Assembly (NCBI GenBank): GCA_943789465.1
Contig: CALSUF010000002.1
Location: 124,001 to 188,000 of the forward strand
DNA: 64,000 nt
Direction: 5' to 3'
DNA from: an uncultured Flavobacteriaceae bacterium
GTDB taxonomy: Bacteria; Bacteroidota; Bacteroidia; Flavobacteriales; Flavobacteriaceae
Below are positions 46,250-55,211 of the stretch, piece after piece (the stretch's first letter is position 1; each line of letters opens with the position of its first letter). The notes below the pieces were generated by a model, which saw only the letters and a program-made list of their open reading frames with translations, was not told the DNA's origin and made no database searches. Position numbers and translations under genes: made by a program.

Positions 46250-46257
46250 TAAATTTG
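46250..46257 (+). promoter_or_regulatory. -7 box of the DUF6495 gene, overlapping a terminator
   Basis: TAAATTTG matches TAnnTTTG exactly. Its last two bases are the first two bases of the terminator stem that ends the upstream receptor gene. The predicted start of transcription (about 46263-46265) lies at the end of the left arm, so the new message would lack most of the hairpin. Confidence 0.6.
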
Positions 46258-46285
46258 CGCCCTATTATTAGGGCGCATTTTTTTT
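46256..46285 (+). terminator. Terminator of the Oar-like receptor gene
   Basis: TGCGCCCTA (46256-46264) pairs with TAGGGCGCA (46269-46277) around a TTAT loop and is followed by eight T. Confidence 0.92.
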
Positions 46286-46299
46286 AACTATAATTAAAG

Positions 46300-46770
46300 A
46301 TGAAATACACAAGACTTACAAAAGAGCAATTAGAAGAATTAAATCAAGAGTTTATCAACTTCTTAGCAACGCAATCCATTACAGCAGAGGAATGGAAAGA
46401 CATTAAGGAACAAAAGCCCGAAGTTGCTGAAGAAGAATTGGATGTTTTTAGTGATTTGGTATGGGAAGGTGTCTTGTCCAAAGTAGAGTATCTAGAAAAT
46501 ATAGCCCCGCAGCACATGTATTTATTTAAGGTCGATGGAGCGCAGTTGCGATTGATTGGACTTAAAATAAAGTCGGACAATATTGATTTGACTACCAAAG
46601 AAGGATTTGCATGGTTAAGAGAAAATTTGATGACCGACGACGTTGAATTATTTAATGCAGATAAAACACTAGAATCTGATAAAAACGCAAAATTATTTGA
46701 GCTCATCGTTCAAGGGTCTTCCATCACAAAAGGTGAACTTTTCAAGTATTTAGACGATCTAATTGGATAG
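46300..46770 (+). CDS. DUF6495 family protein
   Basis: The 156-residue cytoplasmic protein starts MKYTRLTKEQLEELNQEF. It has the family's acidic core (QSITAEEWKDIKEQKPEVAEE; LDVFSDLVWEGVLSKVEYLE). No catalytic motif is seen and the function is unknown. It lies 40 bases before hisS on the same strand, so they may be co-transcribed. Confidence 0.85.
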   Translation: MKYTRLTKEQLEELNQEFINFLATQSITAEEWKDIKEQKPEVAEEELDVFSDLVWEGVLSKVEYLENIAPQHMYLFKVDGAQLRLIGLKIKSDNIDLTTKEGFAWLRENLMTDDVELFNADKTLESDKNAKLFELIVQGSSITKGELFKYLDDLIG

Positions 46771-46810
46771 GTTCGTAAAAAGAAAGATATTTGTTAATTA
46801 AAGCACAACC

Positions 46811-48181
46811 ATGGTATCAAAACCACGCATATCTAAAGGAACACGAGATTTCTCTCCAAAACAGTTAGCAAATCGCGACTACATTTTTAGTACCATAAAG
46901 TCAAATTTTAAAAAATTTGGATTCCAGCCCATTGAAACTCCAAGTTTTGAATTGTCTGAAACCTTATTAGGAAAATATGGTGAAGAAGGGGATCGTTTAA
47001 TTTTTAAGATTTTAAATTCGGGAGATAAAGTCAAAAAAGCCGATTTAGAAGCACTTGAAGAAGGCAATCTAGCTCGTTTTTCAAACTCGCTTACAGAAAA
47101 AGCATTGCGTTATGATCTGACCGTACCTTTTGCACGTTATGTTGCCCAATATCAAAATGACATAGTATTTCCATTCAAACGCTTTCAAATTCAACCTGTT
47201 TGGAGAGCAGACCGCCCTCAAAAAGGAAGGTTTCAAGAATTTTATCAGTGTGATGCCGATGTAGTAGGTTCAAAATCTTTATGGCAAGAAGTTGAATTTA
47301 TTCAATTGTATGACGCCGTATTCTCGGATTTAAACCTAAATGGAGTTACCATAAAAATAAACAATAGAAAAATATTAGCAGGTATTGCAGAATTGATAGG
47401 TGCTCAAGACAAGCTTATCGATTTTACAGTTGCTCTGGACAAGTTGGATAAAATAGGAGCGGAGAAAGTTAAAGAAGAAATGCTCAATAAAGGCATTGCT
47501 CTTGAAGGCATCTCTAAACTAGAACCGCTTTTTAATTTGACAGGTAATTTTCCCGAACAATTAGAAACATTAAAAACTATTTTAAGTTCTTCTACTGAAG
47601 GAGTAAAAGGCGTGCAGGAATTAGAGTTCATTGCATCTTCTGTAGCTACGTTAGGTCTTAAAACTGCCAAATTACAAATGGATGTTACCCTAGCACGAGG
47701 GCTGAATTACTATACAGGTGCTATTTTTGAAGTAGCTGCACCAGAATCTGTGCAAATGGGGTCTATTGGTGGTGGTGGTCGTTATGATGACCTGACTGGA
47801 ATTTTTGGTTTGAAAGACGTGAGCGGAGTAGGTATTAGCTTTGGTTTAGATCGTATATATTTGGTTTTGGAAGAATTAAACTTATTCCCGTCAGATAAAA
47901 CGCAATCAACTAAAGTTCTTTTTACCAATTTTGGATCTTCAGAAAGTTTATATTGCTTAAAAGCGATCACATCTTTACGAGAAAAATCTATAGCTACTGA
48001 ATTGTATCCAGACGCTGCTAAATTGAAGAAACAAATGATTTACTGCAATAAACGAGAAATTCCTTATGCAGTTATGGTTGGCGAATCAGAAATAGAACAA
48101 AACAAATATCTTTTAAAAGATATGAATACAGGCGAACAACAACTGTTGTCTCTAGAAGAACTCATAAAATTAGTTTCTTAA
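46811..48181 (+). CDS. hisS: Histidyl-tRNA synthetase
   Basis: The 456-residue class II synthetase has motif 1, motif 2 (FQIQPVWRADRPQKGRFQEFYQCD in part) and motif 3 (GGGRYDDL, SGVGISFGLDRIY). The histidine-binding LARGLNYYTG and an anticodon-binding C-terminal domain (from about 360) are also present. It charges tRNA-His. It is convergent with the tRNA-Met gene. Confidence 0.96.
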   Translation: MVSKPRISKGTRDFSPKQLANRDYIFSTIKSNFKKFGFQPIETPSFELSETLLGKYGEEGDRLIFKILNSGDKVKKADLEALEEGNLARFSNSLTEKALRYDLTVPFARYVAQYQNDIVFPFKRFQIQPVWRADRPQKGRFQEFYQCDADVVGSKSLWQEVEFIQLYDAVFSDLNLNGVTIKINNRKILAGIAELIGAQDKLIDFTVALDKLDKIGAEKVKEEMLNKGIALEGISKLEPLFNLTGNFPEQLETLKTILSSSTEGVKGVQELEFIASSVATLGLKTAKLQMDVTLARGLNYYTGAIFEVAAPESVQMGSIGGGGRYDDLTGIFGLKDVSGVGISFGLDRIYLVLEELNLFPSDKTQSTKVLFTNFGSSESLYCLKAITSLREKSIATELYPDAAKLKKQMIYCNKREIPYAVMVGESEIEQNKYLLKDMNTGEQQLLSLEELIKLVS

Positions 48182-48187
48182 AAGTCG

Positions 48188-48218
48188 AAAAAAAAAGACT
48201 CTCAATTTCTTGAAAGTC
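48188..48218 (-). terminator. Terminator of the tRNA-Met transcript
   Basis: Read on the minus strand, GACTTTCAA and TTGAGAGTC form a stem with one mismatch and a GAAA loop, followed by a run of nine T. It lies just past the tRNA 3' end and just after the hisS stop. Confidence 0.75.
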
Positions 48219-48232
48219 CTTTGATTATCTAG

Positions 48233-48306
48233 TAGCGAGAGCGGGGCACGATCCCGCGACCTCCGGGTTATGAATCCGACGCTCTAACCAGCTGAGCTAC
48301 CTCGCC
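48233..48306 (-). tRNA. tRNA-Met (anticodon CAT)
   Basis: The 74-base minus-strand sequence folds as a tRNA. The acceptor stem GGCGAGG pairs with TCTCGCT (a G-T first pair), the D arm is GCTC/GAGC, the anticodon loop TTCATAA gives CAT, and the T stem is GCGGG/CCCGC. The G1-T72 pair and lack of the C1-A72 mismatch argue against the initiator. Elongator Met is favoured over the lysidine-modified Ile(CAT), but the sequence alone does not settle this. The CCA end is not encoded. Confidence 0.88.
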
Positions 48307-48439
48307 ATAATTAGATGGCTGCAAATATAAAAACAATATATCGCCTCACAAATAAATACCCCTTTAAAAAAAATTAAAATTCTTTACAGAAGTCCCCAAT
48401 TAATGTATATATTGGATTTTTTAAAATTTAAATTACCCA

Positions 48440-48826
48440 ATGAGCGATAAAATTAAATTTGAGTTAGAATACCCAATACAAGCATCCCCTCAATTATTGT
48501 TTCAATACATATCTACGCCGTCTGGACTGTCTGAATGGTTTGCAGACAATGTAAATTCAAGAGGTGAATTATTTACCTTTATATGGGACGATTCCGAAGA
48601 GCAAGCTAAATTGTTAACCAAAAAAAATGGAGAACGTGCCAAATTCAAATGGCTCGAAAGCGATGGCGATCAGTCTTATTTTGAAATTAGAATTCAAGTT
48701 GACGGAATCACAAAAGATGTATCGTTAATGATCACAGATTTTGCAGAAGATGACGAAGTAGAAGAAACGAAAATGCTTTGGGACAACCAAATATCAGATC
48801 TTAAGCAAATCTTAGGTTCTTCCTAG
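48440..48826 (+). CDS. START-like domain protein
   Basis: The 128-residue protein has the START/SRPBCC-like pattern of a small Bacteroidota family (FELEYPIQASPQLLFQYIS, then SGLSEWFADNVNSRGELF). It ends with an acidic DDEVEETKMLWDNQI helix. It would bind a hydrophobic ligand in its cavity, but none is known. The gene stands alone, with a terminator hairpin just before the next gene. Confidence 0.82.
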   Translation: MSDKIKFELEYPIQASPQLLFQYISTPSGLSEWFADNVNSRGELFTFIWDDSEEQAKLLTKKNGERAKFKWLESDGDQSYFEIRIQVDGITKDVSLMITDFAEDDEVEETKMLWDNQISDLKQILGSS

Positions 48827-48845
48827 ACATTTTTTATTTTTAAAC

Positions 48846-48853
48846 TATATTTG
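48846..48853 (+). promoter_or_regulatory. -7 box of the aminotransferase IV gene, overlapping a terminator
   Basis: TATATTTG matches TAnnTTTG exactly. Its last G is the first base of the terminator stem 48853-48871. The predicted transcription start (about 48859-48861) is at the loop, so the downstream message escapes the hairpin. Confidence 0.6.
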
Positions 48854-48878
48854 TCCTGATTTATTCAGGACTTTTTTT
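48853..48878 (+). terminator. Terminator of the START-like gene
   Basis: GTCCTGA (48853-48859) pairs with TCAGGAC (48865-48871), followed by seven T. The start codon of the next gene begins right after the T-run (48879). Confidence 0.88.
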
Positions 48879-49724
48879 ATGATAAATAGTAACGGCGAAT
48901 TATTTTCGGAGAAACAAGCAAAATTATCGGTATTCAACCGAGGATTAGCGTATGGAGATGCACTTTTTGAAACCATTAAAACCTTAAATGGAAAAATACT
49001 TTTCTGGGAAGATCATTATTTCCGTTTGATGGCCTCCATGAGAATTCTCAGAATGGAAATTCCAATGGATTTTACTCCAGAATTTTTAGAATCTCAAATA
49101 CTTGATTTATTAACGCATCAAAATTCAAATTCAAACTCATTCAGAGTAAAACTTACAGTTTTTAGAAACCAAGGCGGGTTTTACACCCCAAATACTAACG
49201 ATGTTTCTTATTTTATTACAGCCAAATCGTTGGATACAGATTTATATTTACTTAGGTCTTCAGATTACAGAGTGGAATTATTCAAGGATTTTTATGTCAC
49301 TCCAGGACTATTATCAACCTTAAAGACCAACAATAAAGTCCTAAATGTTTTAGGAAGTGTCTATGCAAAAGAGAATCAATACGATAATTGTTTGTTACTG
49401 AATACCAACAAAAGTATTGTTGAGGCACTCAACGGAAATTTATTTTTGGTGAAAGGTAATGTTATAAAAACGCCTCCTTTGGAAGATGGTTGTCTAAAAG
49501 GCATCATGCGTAAGCAAGTTTTAGAAATTATCAAAAAAATCCCTGATTACGAGTTTGAGGAAACTTCAATTTCTCCTTTTGAATTACAAAAGGCAGATGA
49601 ATTATTTGTGACCAATGTGATTCAAGGACTTCAACCAATTACCGCATACAGAAAAAAAACATTTACGACTTCTGTGAGTCAGAATATTTTAGCAAAGTTA
49701 AATATGATGGTACGACTAGCTTAG
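48879..49724 (+). CDS. Class IV aminotransferase (branched-chain aminotransferase or aminodeoxychorismate lyase type)
   Basis: The 281-residue PLP enzyme has the class IV layout. There is an N-terminal GLAYGDALFETIK, the PLP-lysine region (LKTNNKVLNVLGSVYAKE, catalytic Lys around residue 150) and SIVEALNGNLFLV, then PPLEDGCLKGIMRKQV. Its length and GDALFETI favour PabC (4-amino-4-deoxychorismate lyase in folate synthesis), but IlvE-like action cannot be excluded. It converges with the AlgH gene with a four-base overlap. Confidence 0.85.
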   Translation: MINSNGELFSEKQAKLSVFNRGLAYGDALFETIKTLNGKILFWEDHYFRLMASMRILRMEIPMDFTPEFLESQILDLLTHQNSNSNSFRVKLTVFRNQGGFYTPNTNDVSYFITAKSLDTDLYLLRSSDYRVELFKDFYVTPGLLSTLKTNNKVLNVLGSVYAKENQYDNCLLLNTNKSIVEALNGNLFLVKGNVIKTPPLEDGCLKGIMRKQVLEIIKKIPDYEFEETSISPFELQKADELFVTNVIQGLQPITAYRKKTFTTSVSQNILAKLNMMVRLA

Positions 49725-50281
49725 TTATATGAAGGGTTCTCAGGCGCATTGGACCAAATGCTATAGTCGCCACCTAATTCTAGCATTTTTTCTTTCCAAA
49801 AACTAGTATTGACTTTTTCAATAATTGTTTTATGGTGCTTATTTTCAGATAAAATCCAAGTGTGTGCTAATAATTCTGAGGTTAATTGGTTGGTTTCCCA
49901 TCCCGAATACCCAAGAAAAAATCGAATGTCATTAGAATCTAATTTGTTTTGTTGAATCAATTCCGTGACCTTTTCAAAATTGCCACCCCAAAATAATCCT
50001 TGCGAAATTTCTATACTATTTGGAATAAGCGTTGGAATTTTATGTATGTAATAAAGATTGTCTTGTTCAACAGGACCTCCATTGTAAACTTTGAACGGAA
50101 TTTCAATTTCAGGAATTAAATCTTGAAGTGTAAAATCTAGAGGTTTGTTTAAAATAAAACCAATTGAGCCATCTGTATTATGGTCTGCTATAATAATAAT
50201 AGACCTATTGAACGACAGATCACCAATAATAGAGGGTTCTGCAATTAATAAGTGACCTTTTTTTAAATAGATATTTGACAT
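49721..50281 (-). CDS. YqgE/AlgH family protein
   Basis: The 186-residue protein has the family core (GHLLIAEPSIIGDLSFNRSI, GSIGFILNKPLDF, VYNGGPVEQDNLYYIH, RFFLGYSGWETNQL). The role of the family is not settled; in Pseudomonas AlgH influences alginate and redox genes. It is transcribed in the same direction as HU, fmt and recQ but after a 73-base gap. Confidence 0.93.
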   Translation of the reverse strand: MSNIYLKKGHLLIAEPSIIGDLSFNRSIIIIADHNTDGSIGFILNKPLDFTLQDLIPEIEIPFKVYNGGPVEQDNLYYIHKIPTLIPNSIEISQGLFWGGNFEKVTELIQQNKLDSNDIRFFLGYSGWETNQLTSELLAHTWILSENKHHKTIIEKVNTSFWKEKMLELGGDYSIWSNAPENPSYN

Positions 50282-50354
50282 TTTTGGTTGTAAATTATCT
50301 ATTAAATGTAGGGAATTTTTTTCACACTCAAAAATTCTAATTAAGTCAATCTTA

Positions 50355-50624
50355 CTAAAGAGTGCTCAAGAGTTGTGTACTCGCTTTAAATTTTATTCGA
50401 TTTTTGGAGGCGATCGTAATGGGTTCTCCTGTTTTTGGATTTCTTCCAAGTCTTTTAGCACTCATGTATACAGACCATGTACCAAACCCCCCTAACGAAA
50501 CTTTGTCTCCATTTTGAAGAGATTTTGATGTTGATTCTATAAAGGCTTCCATCGCTTTTTGGGCAGACGCTTTTGAAATTCCAGCACGTATTGCCATTTG
50601 TTCTATAAGCTCATTTTTTTTCAT
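50355..50624 (-). CDS. HU family DNA-binding protein
   Basis: Starting at MKKNELIEQMAIRAG the protein has 89 residues, the usual HU length. It has SKASAQKAMEAFIES, the beta arm LGGFGTWSVYMSAKRLGRNPKTGEPI (in part) and basic residues for DNA bending. An upstream frame start at 50678 would overlap fmt and is not real. It lies 16 bases after the fmt stop on the same strand. Confidence 0.94.
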   Translation of the reverse strand: MKKNELIEQMAIRAGISKASAQKAMEAFIESTSKSLQNGDKVSLGGFGTWSVYMSAKRLGRNPKTGEPITIASKNRIKFKASTQLLSTL

Positions 50625-50640
50625 TTTAAAAAGTTTTGAT

Positions 50641-51591
50641 TTATAACATTCGTGCGTTTTTATGAAATGTGTATCCATTCAAAAATGACACCGCATCCAT
50701 TTGTCGTTTTCCTGGAAATTTAAAGTTGATGAGTTCAATAAACCCTCCTTGAACAGCAACCTTTATTTCCTTTTTTGAGATAAGAAGTTGACCAGCTTCA
50801 AATTCATGGGGTTCAGAATGTTTTAGAACTTCATATAATTTAATATTTAAAAATTCCTCCCCATTAGACAAAAGCCCCCAAGCCGCAGGGTAAGGATGGA
50901 GCCCACGAACTTTATTGTAAATATCGTCTAATGTTGAATTCCAATCTATTTTACAATTATCCTTATTTAGCTTATAAGCAGTTTTGGTTTCTTTTTGTGG
51001 TTGTATCGTTGTTTTTAGGTTGCCTTTTTCTATTTTCTGGATGGTTTCTAAAACCAATTCACTTCCTAAATGCATTAATTTATCATGTAACTCTCCTGCA
51101 TTTTCAGATGGATTTATGTCGATTTTAGATTGCATAATGACAGCTCCAGTATCTATTTTTTCGTCAATAAAAAAGGTGGTAACACCCGTTTCTTTTTCTC
51201 CGTTGATAATGGCCCAATTGATGGGAGCTGCACCCCTATAATCAGGTAGTAAAGATGCATGTAAATTGAAGGTTCCTAATGTAGGCATTTGCCAGACAAC
51301 TTTAGGGAGCATTCTAAAAGCGACTACAATTTGTAAATTGGCATCTAAGGCTTTTAAATCGCTTAAAAATGAATCATCTTTTAAATTTGTAGGCTGTAAC
51401 ACAGTTATCCCTTTTGATTTAGAAAACACCTTTACCGCAGATTCATGAAGTTTTTGTCCACGACCTGAAGGGCGATCAGGAGCAGTAACAACGCCAGCAA
51501 TCGTATAATTTTGTTGTAACAGTCCATCCAATATGGTCACTGCAAATTCAGGCGTACCCATAAATACAATACGAATATCTTCTTTTATCAT
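50641..51591 (-). CDS. fmt: Methionyl-tRNA formyltransferase
   Basis: The 316-residue protein has the formyltransferase motifs: VFMGTPEFAVTILDGL at the start, HASLLPDYRGAAPINWAII at the 10-formyl-THF site, and a C-terminal domain (from about 205) with HPYPAAWGLL. It formylates initiator Met-tRNA. It overlaps recQ by four bases and is probably transcribed with it and HU. Confidence 0.96.
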   Translation of the reverse strand: MIKEDIRIVFMGTPEFAVTILDGLLQQNYTIAGVVTAPDRPSGRGQKLHESAVKVFSKSKGITVLQPTNLKDDSFLSDLKALDANLQIVVAFRMLPKVVWQMPTLGTFNLHASLLPDYRGAAPINWAIINGEKETGVTTFFIDEKIDTGAVIMQSKIDINPSENAGELHDKLMHLGSELVLETIQKIEKGNLKTTIQPQKETKTAYKLNKDNCKIDWNSTLDDIYNKVRGLHPYPAAWGLLSNGEEFLNIKLYEVLKHSEPHEFEAGQLLISKKEIKVAVQGGFIELINFKFPGKRQMDAVSFLNGYTFHKNARML

Positions 51592-53486
51592 GACGTTTTG
51601 AGTTTGTATGTGTTTTGTTCCGTTATTTCTATCAACCCTTTTTCTAAAAGGTTGGTTAATAGGGAGGTTAATTTATCGCGATTAAAAGTACTTATAACTT
51701 CTAGTTTATTAGAAGAAAGAGCCTCTGTTTTTAGTAAATTTAAAATAATTTGTGTGTCATTTACAGAAAATAAGCTATTATTTTTTGATTCTAAACAGCT
51801 CGAACAAATTCCACATTGTTTGGAATTTGATTCTTCAAAATATGACAGTAATTTTTTGCTTTTACAAATACCATCGTTTTTGATATAATCAATTACTGAT
51901 TGCAATTGCGCCTTTTTTAAATCGTGTTGCTGATTAACTATTTTTGAAATTCTATGAATTGTTTTGTCATCTTCTCTAGGTTCAATATAGGAAATTTGCG
52001 CATCTGTTTTTGAAGATTCAAAATGAATAATTTCAGCTTTGTTCAAAGCGGTCAATTGCTTTATTACTTCGTCCTCTGATAGGTTTGTTTTTTTAGCGAT
52101 GGTATGTGTGAAAATTTCTGTAGAATGGTCAAATACACCTTCATGACTTCTTAAAATAACCTTTAAAATAAGCGCTTGTTTTGGGTGTTTTTCAATATAG
52201 TTGAACAGAGCACTGTTTCCAATTATGATTTGAATGAAAGCCGTATTCTTAAACCGTTCTTCCATTGAAATGATGCTTGTTCGGTCTAAAATTTTAAGTG
52301 CATTATAAGTCAGAATCGATGGAAGGTTATAGGTGCTACAAAATAATTTAAAATTAAAATTATGAACCGTACTTTCTCCTTCTCCGTAAGAAATTTGAAA
52401 ATAATTACACAATCGTTTATATACGTTTTTTAAAAACTGAATATCTGGTAAGCCATTGATATATTGATTTTTGGAACTCATTTCATCCGATGTGCTCCGA
52501 AGAATGACCGCATAAGCTTTTTCACTATTTCGTCCTGCTCGTCCAGCTTCTTGATAATAGCTTTCTAAACTTTCTGGTAAGTTATGGTGAATCACTGTTT
52601 GTACATTGGCTTTGTCAATCCCCATTCCAAAGGCATTGGTAGCAACCATTACTTGATTTTCATTCGCTGACCAAAGATCAAATTGAGTATTTTTTTCTTT
52701 TGCACTTAATCCTCCATGATAGTAACCACTTGTAATTCCGATATTGTTCAAATATCCCGAAATTTCTAAAGTTGCTTTTCTATTTCGTACATATATAATT
52801 GAGGAGCCCGCATATTTTTTTAATATTTGTACTGTTTTAAAGTATTTGTCTTCGCAGTCTAACGTTAAATATGCTAGGTTAGGACGGTGAAAAGAAGTTT
52901 TAAAAATTTGTGGTGCTATACAGTCCAATTGTGTGATGATATCCTCTATAACTTTTGAAGTTGCTGAAGCTGTTAATCCAATTATATTAACATTAGGGTG
53001 CAGAGTTCTTAGGAGTTTAATATCTCGGTATGCAGGTCTGAAATCATGTCCCCATTGACTGATACAATGTGCTTCGTCCACGGCAATTAAATTCACATTC
53101 ATTTGTTTGATACGTTCTTGAACCAAATCTTGTTGAAGACGTTCAGGGGAGAGGTATAGGAATTTATAATTCCCATAAATACAATTATCCAGCATGCGGT
53201 CAATATCGTCATAATTAAGCCCGCTGGTCAGTGCCATCGCTTTGATTCCTTTTTCTTTCAAATTATTGACTTGATCTTGCATTAAAGCAATCAGTGGAGA
53301 GACCACGATACAAATACCCTCTTTTAAAAGTGCTGGGATTTGAAAACAAATCGATTTTCCTCCACCTGTTGGCAAAAGAACGATACAATCTTCATTTGCT
53401 AAAACCGCTTCAATTATTGCTTCTTGCTGTGGTTTAAACTCAGAAAACTTCCAATAGTGTTCCAATATTTCAATTGGATGCTTCAT
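51588..53486 (-). CDS. recQ: ATP-dependent DNA helicase RecQ
   Basis: The 632-residue protein has helicase motifs (LPTGGGKSICFQIP, DEAH in AVDEAHCISQWGHDFRP, IIYVRNRKATLEI, QEAGRAGR). The RecQ-Ct region has zinc-binding cysteines (GICKSKKLL to CGICSSC) and a winged-helix part. No clear HRDC domain is present; Bacteroidota often have one RecQ with and one without it. It would unwind DNA in repair. It overlaps both neighbouring genes by four bases. Confidence 0.93.
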   Translation of the reverse strand: MKHPIEILEHYWKFSEFKPQQEAIIEAVLANEDCIVLLPTGGGKSICFQIPALLKEGICIVVSPLIALMQDQVNNLKEKGIKAMALTSGLNYDDIDRMLDNCIYGNYKFLYLSPERLQQDLVQERIKQMNVNLIAVDEAHCISQWGHDFRPAYRDIKLLRTLHPNVNIIGLTASATSKVIEDIITQLDCIAPQIFKTSFHRPNLAYLTLDCEDKYFKTVQILKKYAGSSIIYVRNRKATLEISGYLNNIGITSGYYHGGLSAKEKNTQFDLWSANENQVMVATNAFGMGIDKANVQTVIHHNLPESLESYYQEAGRAGRNSEKAYAVILRSTSDEMSSKNQYINGLPDIQFLKNVYKRLCNYFQISYGEGESTVHNFNFKLFCSTYNLPSILTYNALKILDRTSIISMEERFKNTAFIQIIIGNSALFNYIEKHPKQALILKVILRSHEGVFDHSTEIFTHTIAKKTNLSEDEVIKQLTALNKAEIIHFESSKTDAQISYIEPREDDKTIHRISKIVNQQHDLKKAQLQSVIDYIKNDGICKSKKLLSYFEESNSKQCGICSSCLESKNNSLFSVNDTQIILNLLKTEALSSNKLEVISTFNRDKLTSLLTNLLEKGLIEITEQNTYKLKTS

Positions 53487-54028
53487 TCACTGTGATTTAA
53501 ATGATTTAAAATAAAATCAATGCGCTCTTCAATCGTTCCAAATGGGGTATCGATGATTGAATATCCATAGTGTGTATAAGTTTTAACCAGAAAGTCGTGA
53601 AGGATAAGAGCTTGTTCAAACGTTTCGTACCGTTCGTTGTCTTGCTCATAAATCGCTTTCCAAGGTTTTAAAATAAATACTTTATCGTAGCTGTGTTGAC
53701 TACAAATTGTTTTAAAAGATTCAGGGTAACTACTTTTTAAATAGTCTAAATAGGCAACAACATCTGGAAGCCCGCGATCAAAAAAAACAACTTCTTCATC
53801 TATTGAATCTGCTTCTAAAAATTGTTTTTGACGTCCTAATAAAAGTTGCTCACTAAACAATAAGGGGTCTTCCAAAAACAATTGTTCAATCCCTTTTTCT
53901 TGTGCTTCAAGAGTAATTTGTCTAGAAATTTCTTCCATACAATTGTAGCCTTTAGATCTAAGGGCATTTATTAAGGTTGTTTTTCCTGTACCAGGGCCTC
54001 CAATTAGTGCAATTTTTTTAGTATTCAA
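53483..54028 (-). CDS. AAA_28-type ATPase/kinase-like protein
   Basis: The 181-residue protein has Walker A GGPGTGKTT (10-18) and a DRG-type Walker B (VVFFDRGLPDVVAYLDYL). This fits the AAA_28 family, related to the kinase domain of NadR. No substrate is known. It is the first gene of the run with recQ, fmt and HU. Confidence 0.82.
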   Translation of the reverse strand: MNTKKIALIGGPGTGKTTLINALRSKGYNCMEEISRQITLEAQEKGIEQLFLEDPLLFSEQLLLGRQKQFLEADSIDEEVVFFDRGLPDVVAYLDYLKSSYPESFKTICSQHSYDKVFILKPWKAIYEQDNERYETFEQALILHDFLVKTYTHYGYSIIDTPFGTIEERIDFILNHLNHSE

Positions 54029-54091
54029 GACGTTTATTTATTTATTGTAAAATTCGTGATTTAAAAGGGAAATAAAAAATCAGATATAATG

Positions 54092-54099
54092 TATATTTG
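54092..54099 (+). promoter_or_regulatory. -7 box of the DUF493 gene
   Basis: TATATTTG matches TAnnTTTG and is 18 bases before the start at 54118. No clear -33 TTG. Confidence 0.45.
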
Positions 54100-54117
54100 T
54101 AGACATAGAATTAAATA

Positions 54118-54411
54118 ATGGATACACTTTCGAACGCAGAAGAATTTTATAAAAATTTAAAAGAAAAATTATATGATACTTCTGTCTGGCCAACAGAGTA
54201 CTTGTATAAATTCATCATTAAATCGGACCCTGCAAAAATAACTATAATTGAATGTATTTTTGATAATATGGGAGCAGTTATTAAAACCATTCCCTCAAAA
54301 AATGGTAATTACACCAGTATTTCTATCAATGTGATTATGAAGAGCCCGGATGTCGTTATCGAAAAATATAAAGAAGTTGGAAGTCAAGTTGAAGGCGTTA
54401 TTTCGCTTTGA
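54118..54411 (+). CDS. DUF493 (YbeD-like) family protein
   Basis: The 97-residue protein has the ACT-like fold pattern of YbeD (AEEFYKNLKEKLYDTSVWPTEYLYKFI in part, then SKNGNYTSISINVIMKSPDVV). The function is not established. The gene is divergent from the AAA_28 gene. Confidence 0.88.
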   Translation: MDTLSNAEEFYKNLKEKLYDTSVWPTEYLYKFIIKSDPAKITIIECIFDNMGAVIKTIPSKNGNYTSISINVIMKSPDVVIEKYKEVGSQVEGVISL

Positions 54412-54505
54412 CAACACTTTTAAGCATCTTTTAAAATACCATTAGACTCACATTATTTTTTTGTAATTTGCAAACACATAATTTTTAAATCAAAAGATCG
54501 CATAC

Positions 54506-55156
54506 ATGACAGCGTTAACAGATCAATTAGAATATAATACCGAAAGAGAACATTTAATCATTCCTGAATATGGAAGACATCTACAGAAAATGATCAACCA
54601 TGCGGTAGCTCAAGAATCAAAAGAAGAAAGAAACCGATTAGCGAAAGCTATTATTTCTGTGATGGGGAATATGCAACCTCACTTGCGTGATGTTTCTGAT
54701 TTTCAACATAAACTTTGGGATCAATTATTTATCATGTCTGACTTAAAATTAGATGCTGATTCTCCTTTTGACAAACCAACAGAGGAAATGTTAAGCCTTC
54801 GTCCTGAACCGCTAAAGTATCCACAGAACTTTCCCAAATATCGTTTTTATGGAAACAATATTAAAACTATGATTGATGTAGCCAATACTTGGGAAGCTGG
54901 TGAAATGAAAGATGCGTTGCAATATACGATTGCTAATCACATGAAAAAATCATTTTTAAACTGGAATAAAGATACTGTTGAAGATGTTGTTATATATGGT
55001 CATCTCTTTGAATTGTCTGGTGGAAAAATTGATTTGCGAAACAGCAAAGAAGAATTGAGTGAAGTTTCAAGTTTATTAAAAGTACAACGAAAATTTTCTA
55101 GCCAGAAGAAATCTTCAAAAAAGAATAATCATCAAAGAAATCGTAAACGATACTAA
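54506..55156 (+). CDS. DUF4290 family protein
   Basis: The 216-residue protein has the family's helical core (YNTEREHLIIPEYGRHLQKM, NMQPHLRDVSDFQHKLWDQL). A basic C-terminal tail (SQKKSSKKNNHQRNRKRY) follows. DUF4290 is a Bacteroidota family typically placed before murA, as here with a 55-base gap. The function is unknown. Confidence 0.9.
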   Translation: MTALTDQLEYNTEREHLIIPEYGRHLQKMINHAVAQESKEERNRLAKAIISVMGNMQPHLRDVSDFQHKLWDQLFIMSDLKLDADSPFDKPTEEMLSLRPEPLKYPQNFPKYRFYGNNIKTMIDVANTWEAGEMKDALQYTIANHMKKSFLNWNKDTVEDVVIYGHLFELSGGKIDLRNSKEELSEVSSLLKVQRKFSSQKKSSKKNNHQRNRKRY

Positions 55157-55211
55157 GATTTCTGTAAATCAAAACTTCAGTACACTTACTACTAATTAAA
55201 ATTACTCAACA

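Noticed and set aside
50625-50678. Longer HU protein
   Set aside because: The extra 18 residues overlap fmt and are unlike HU; the family N-terminus is at MKKNELIEQ.
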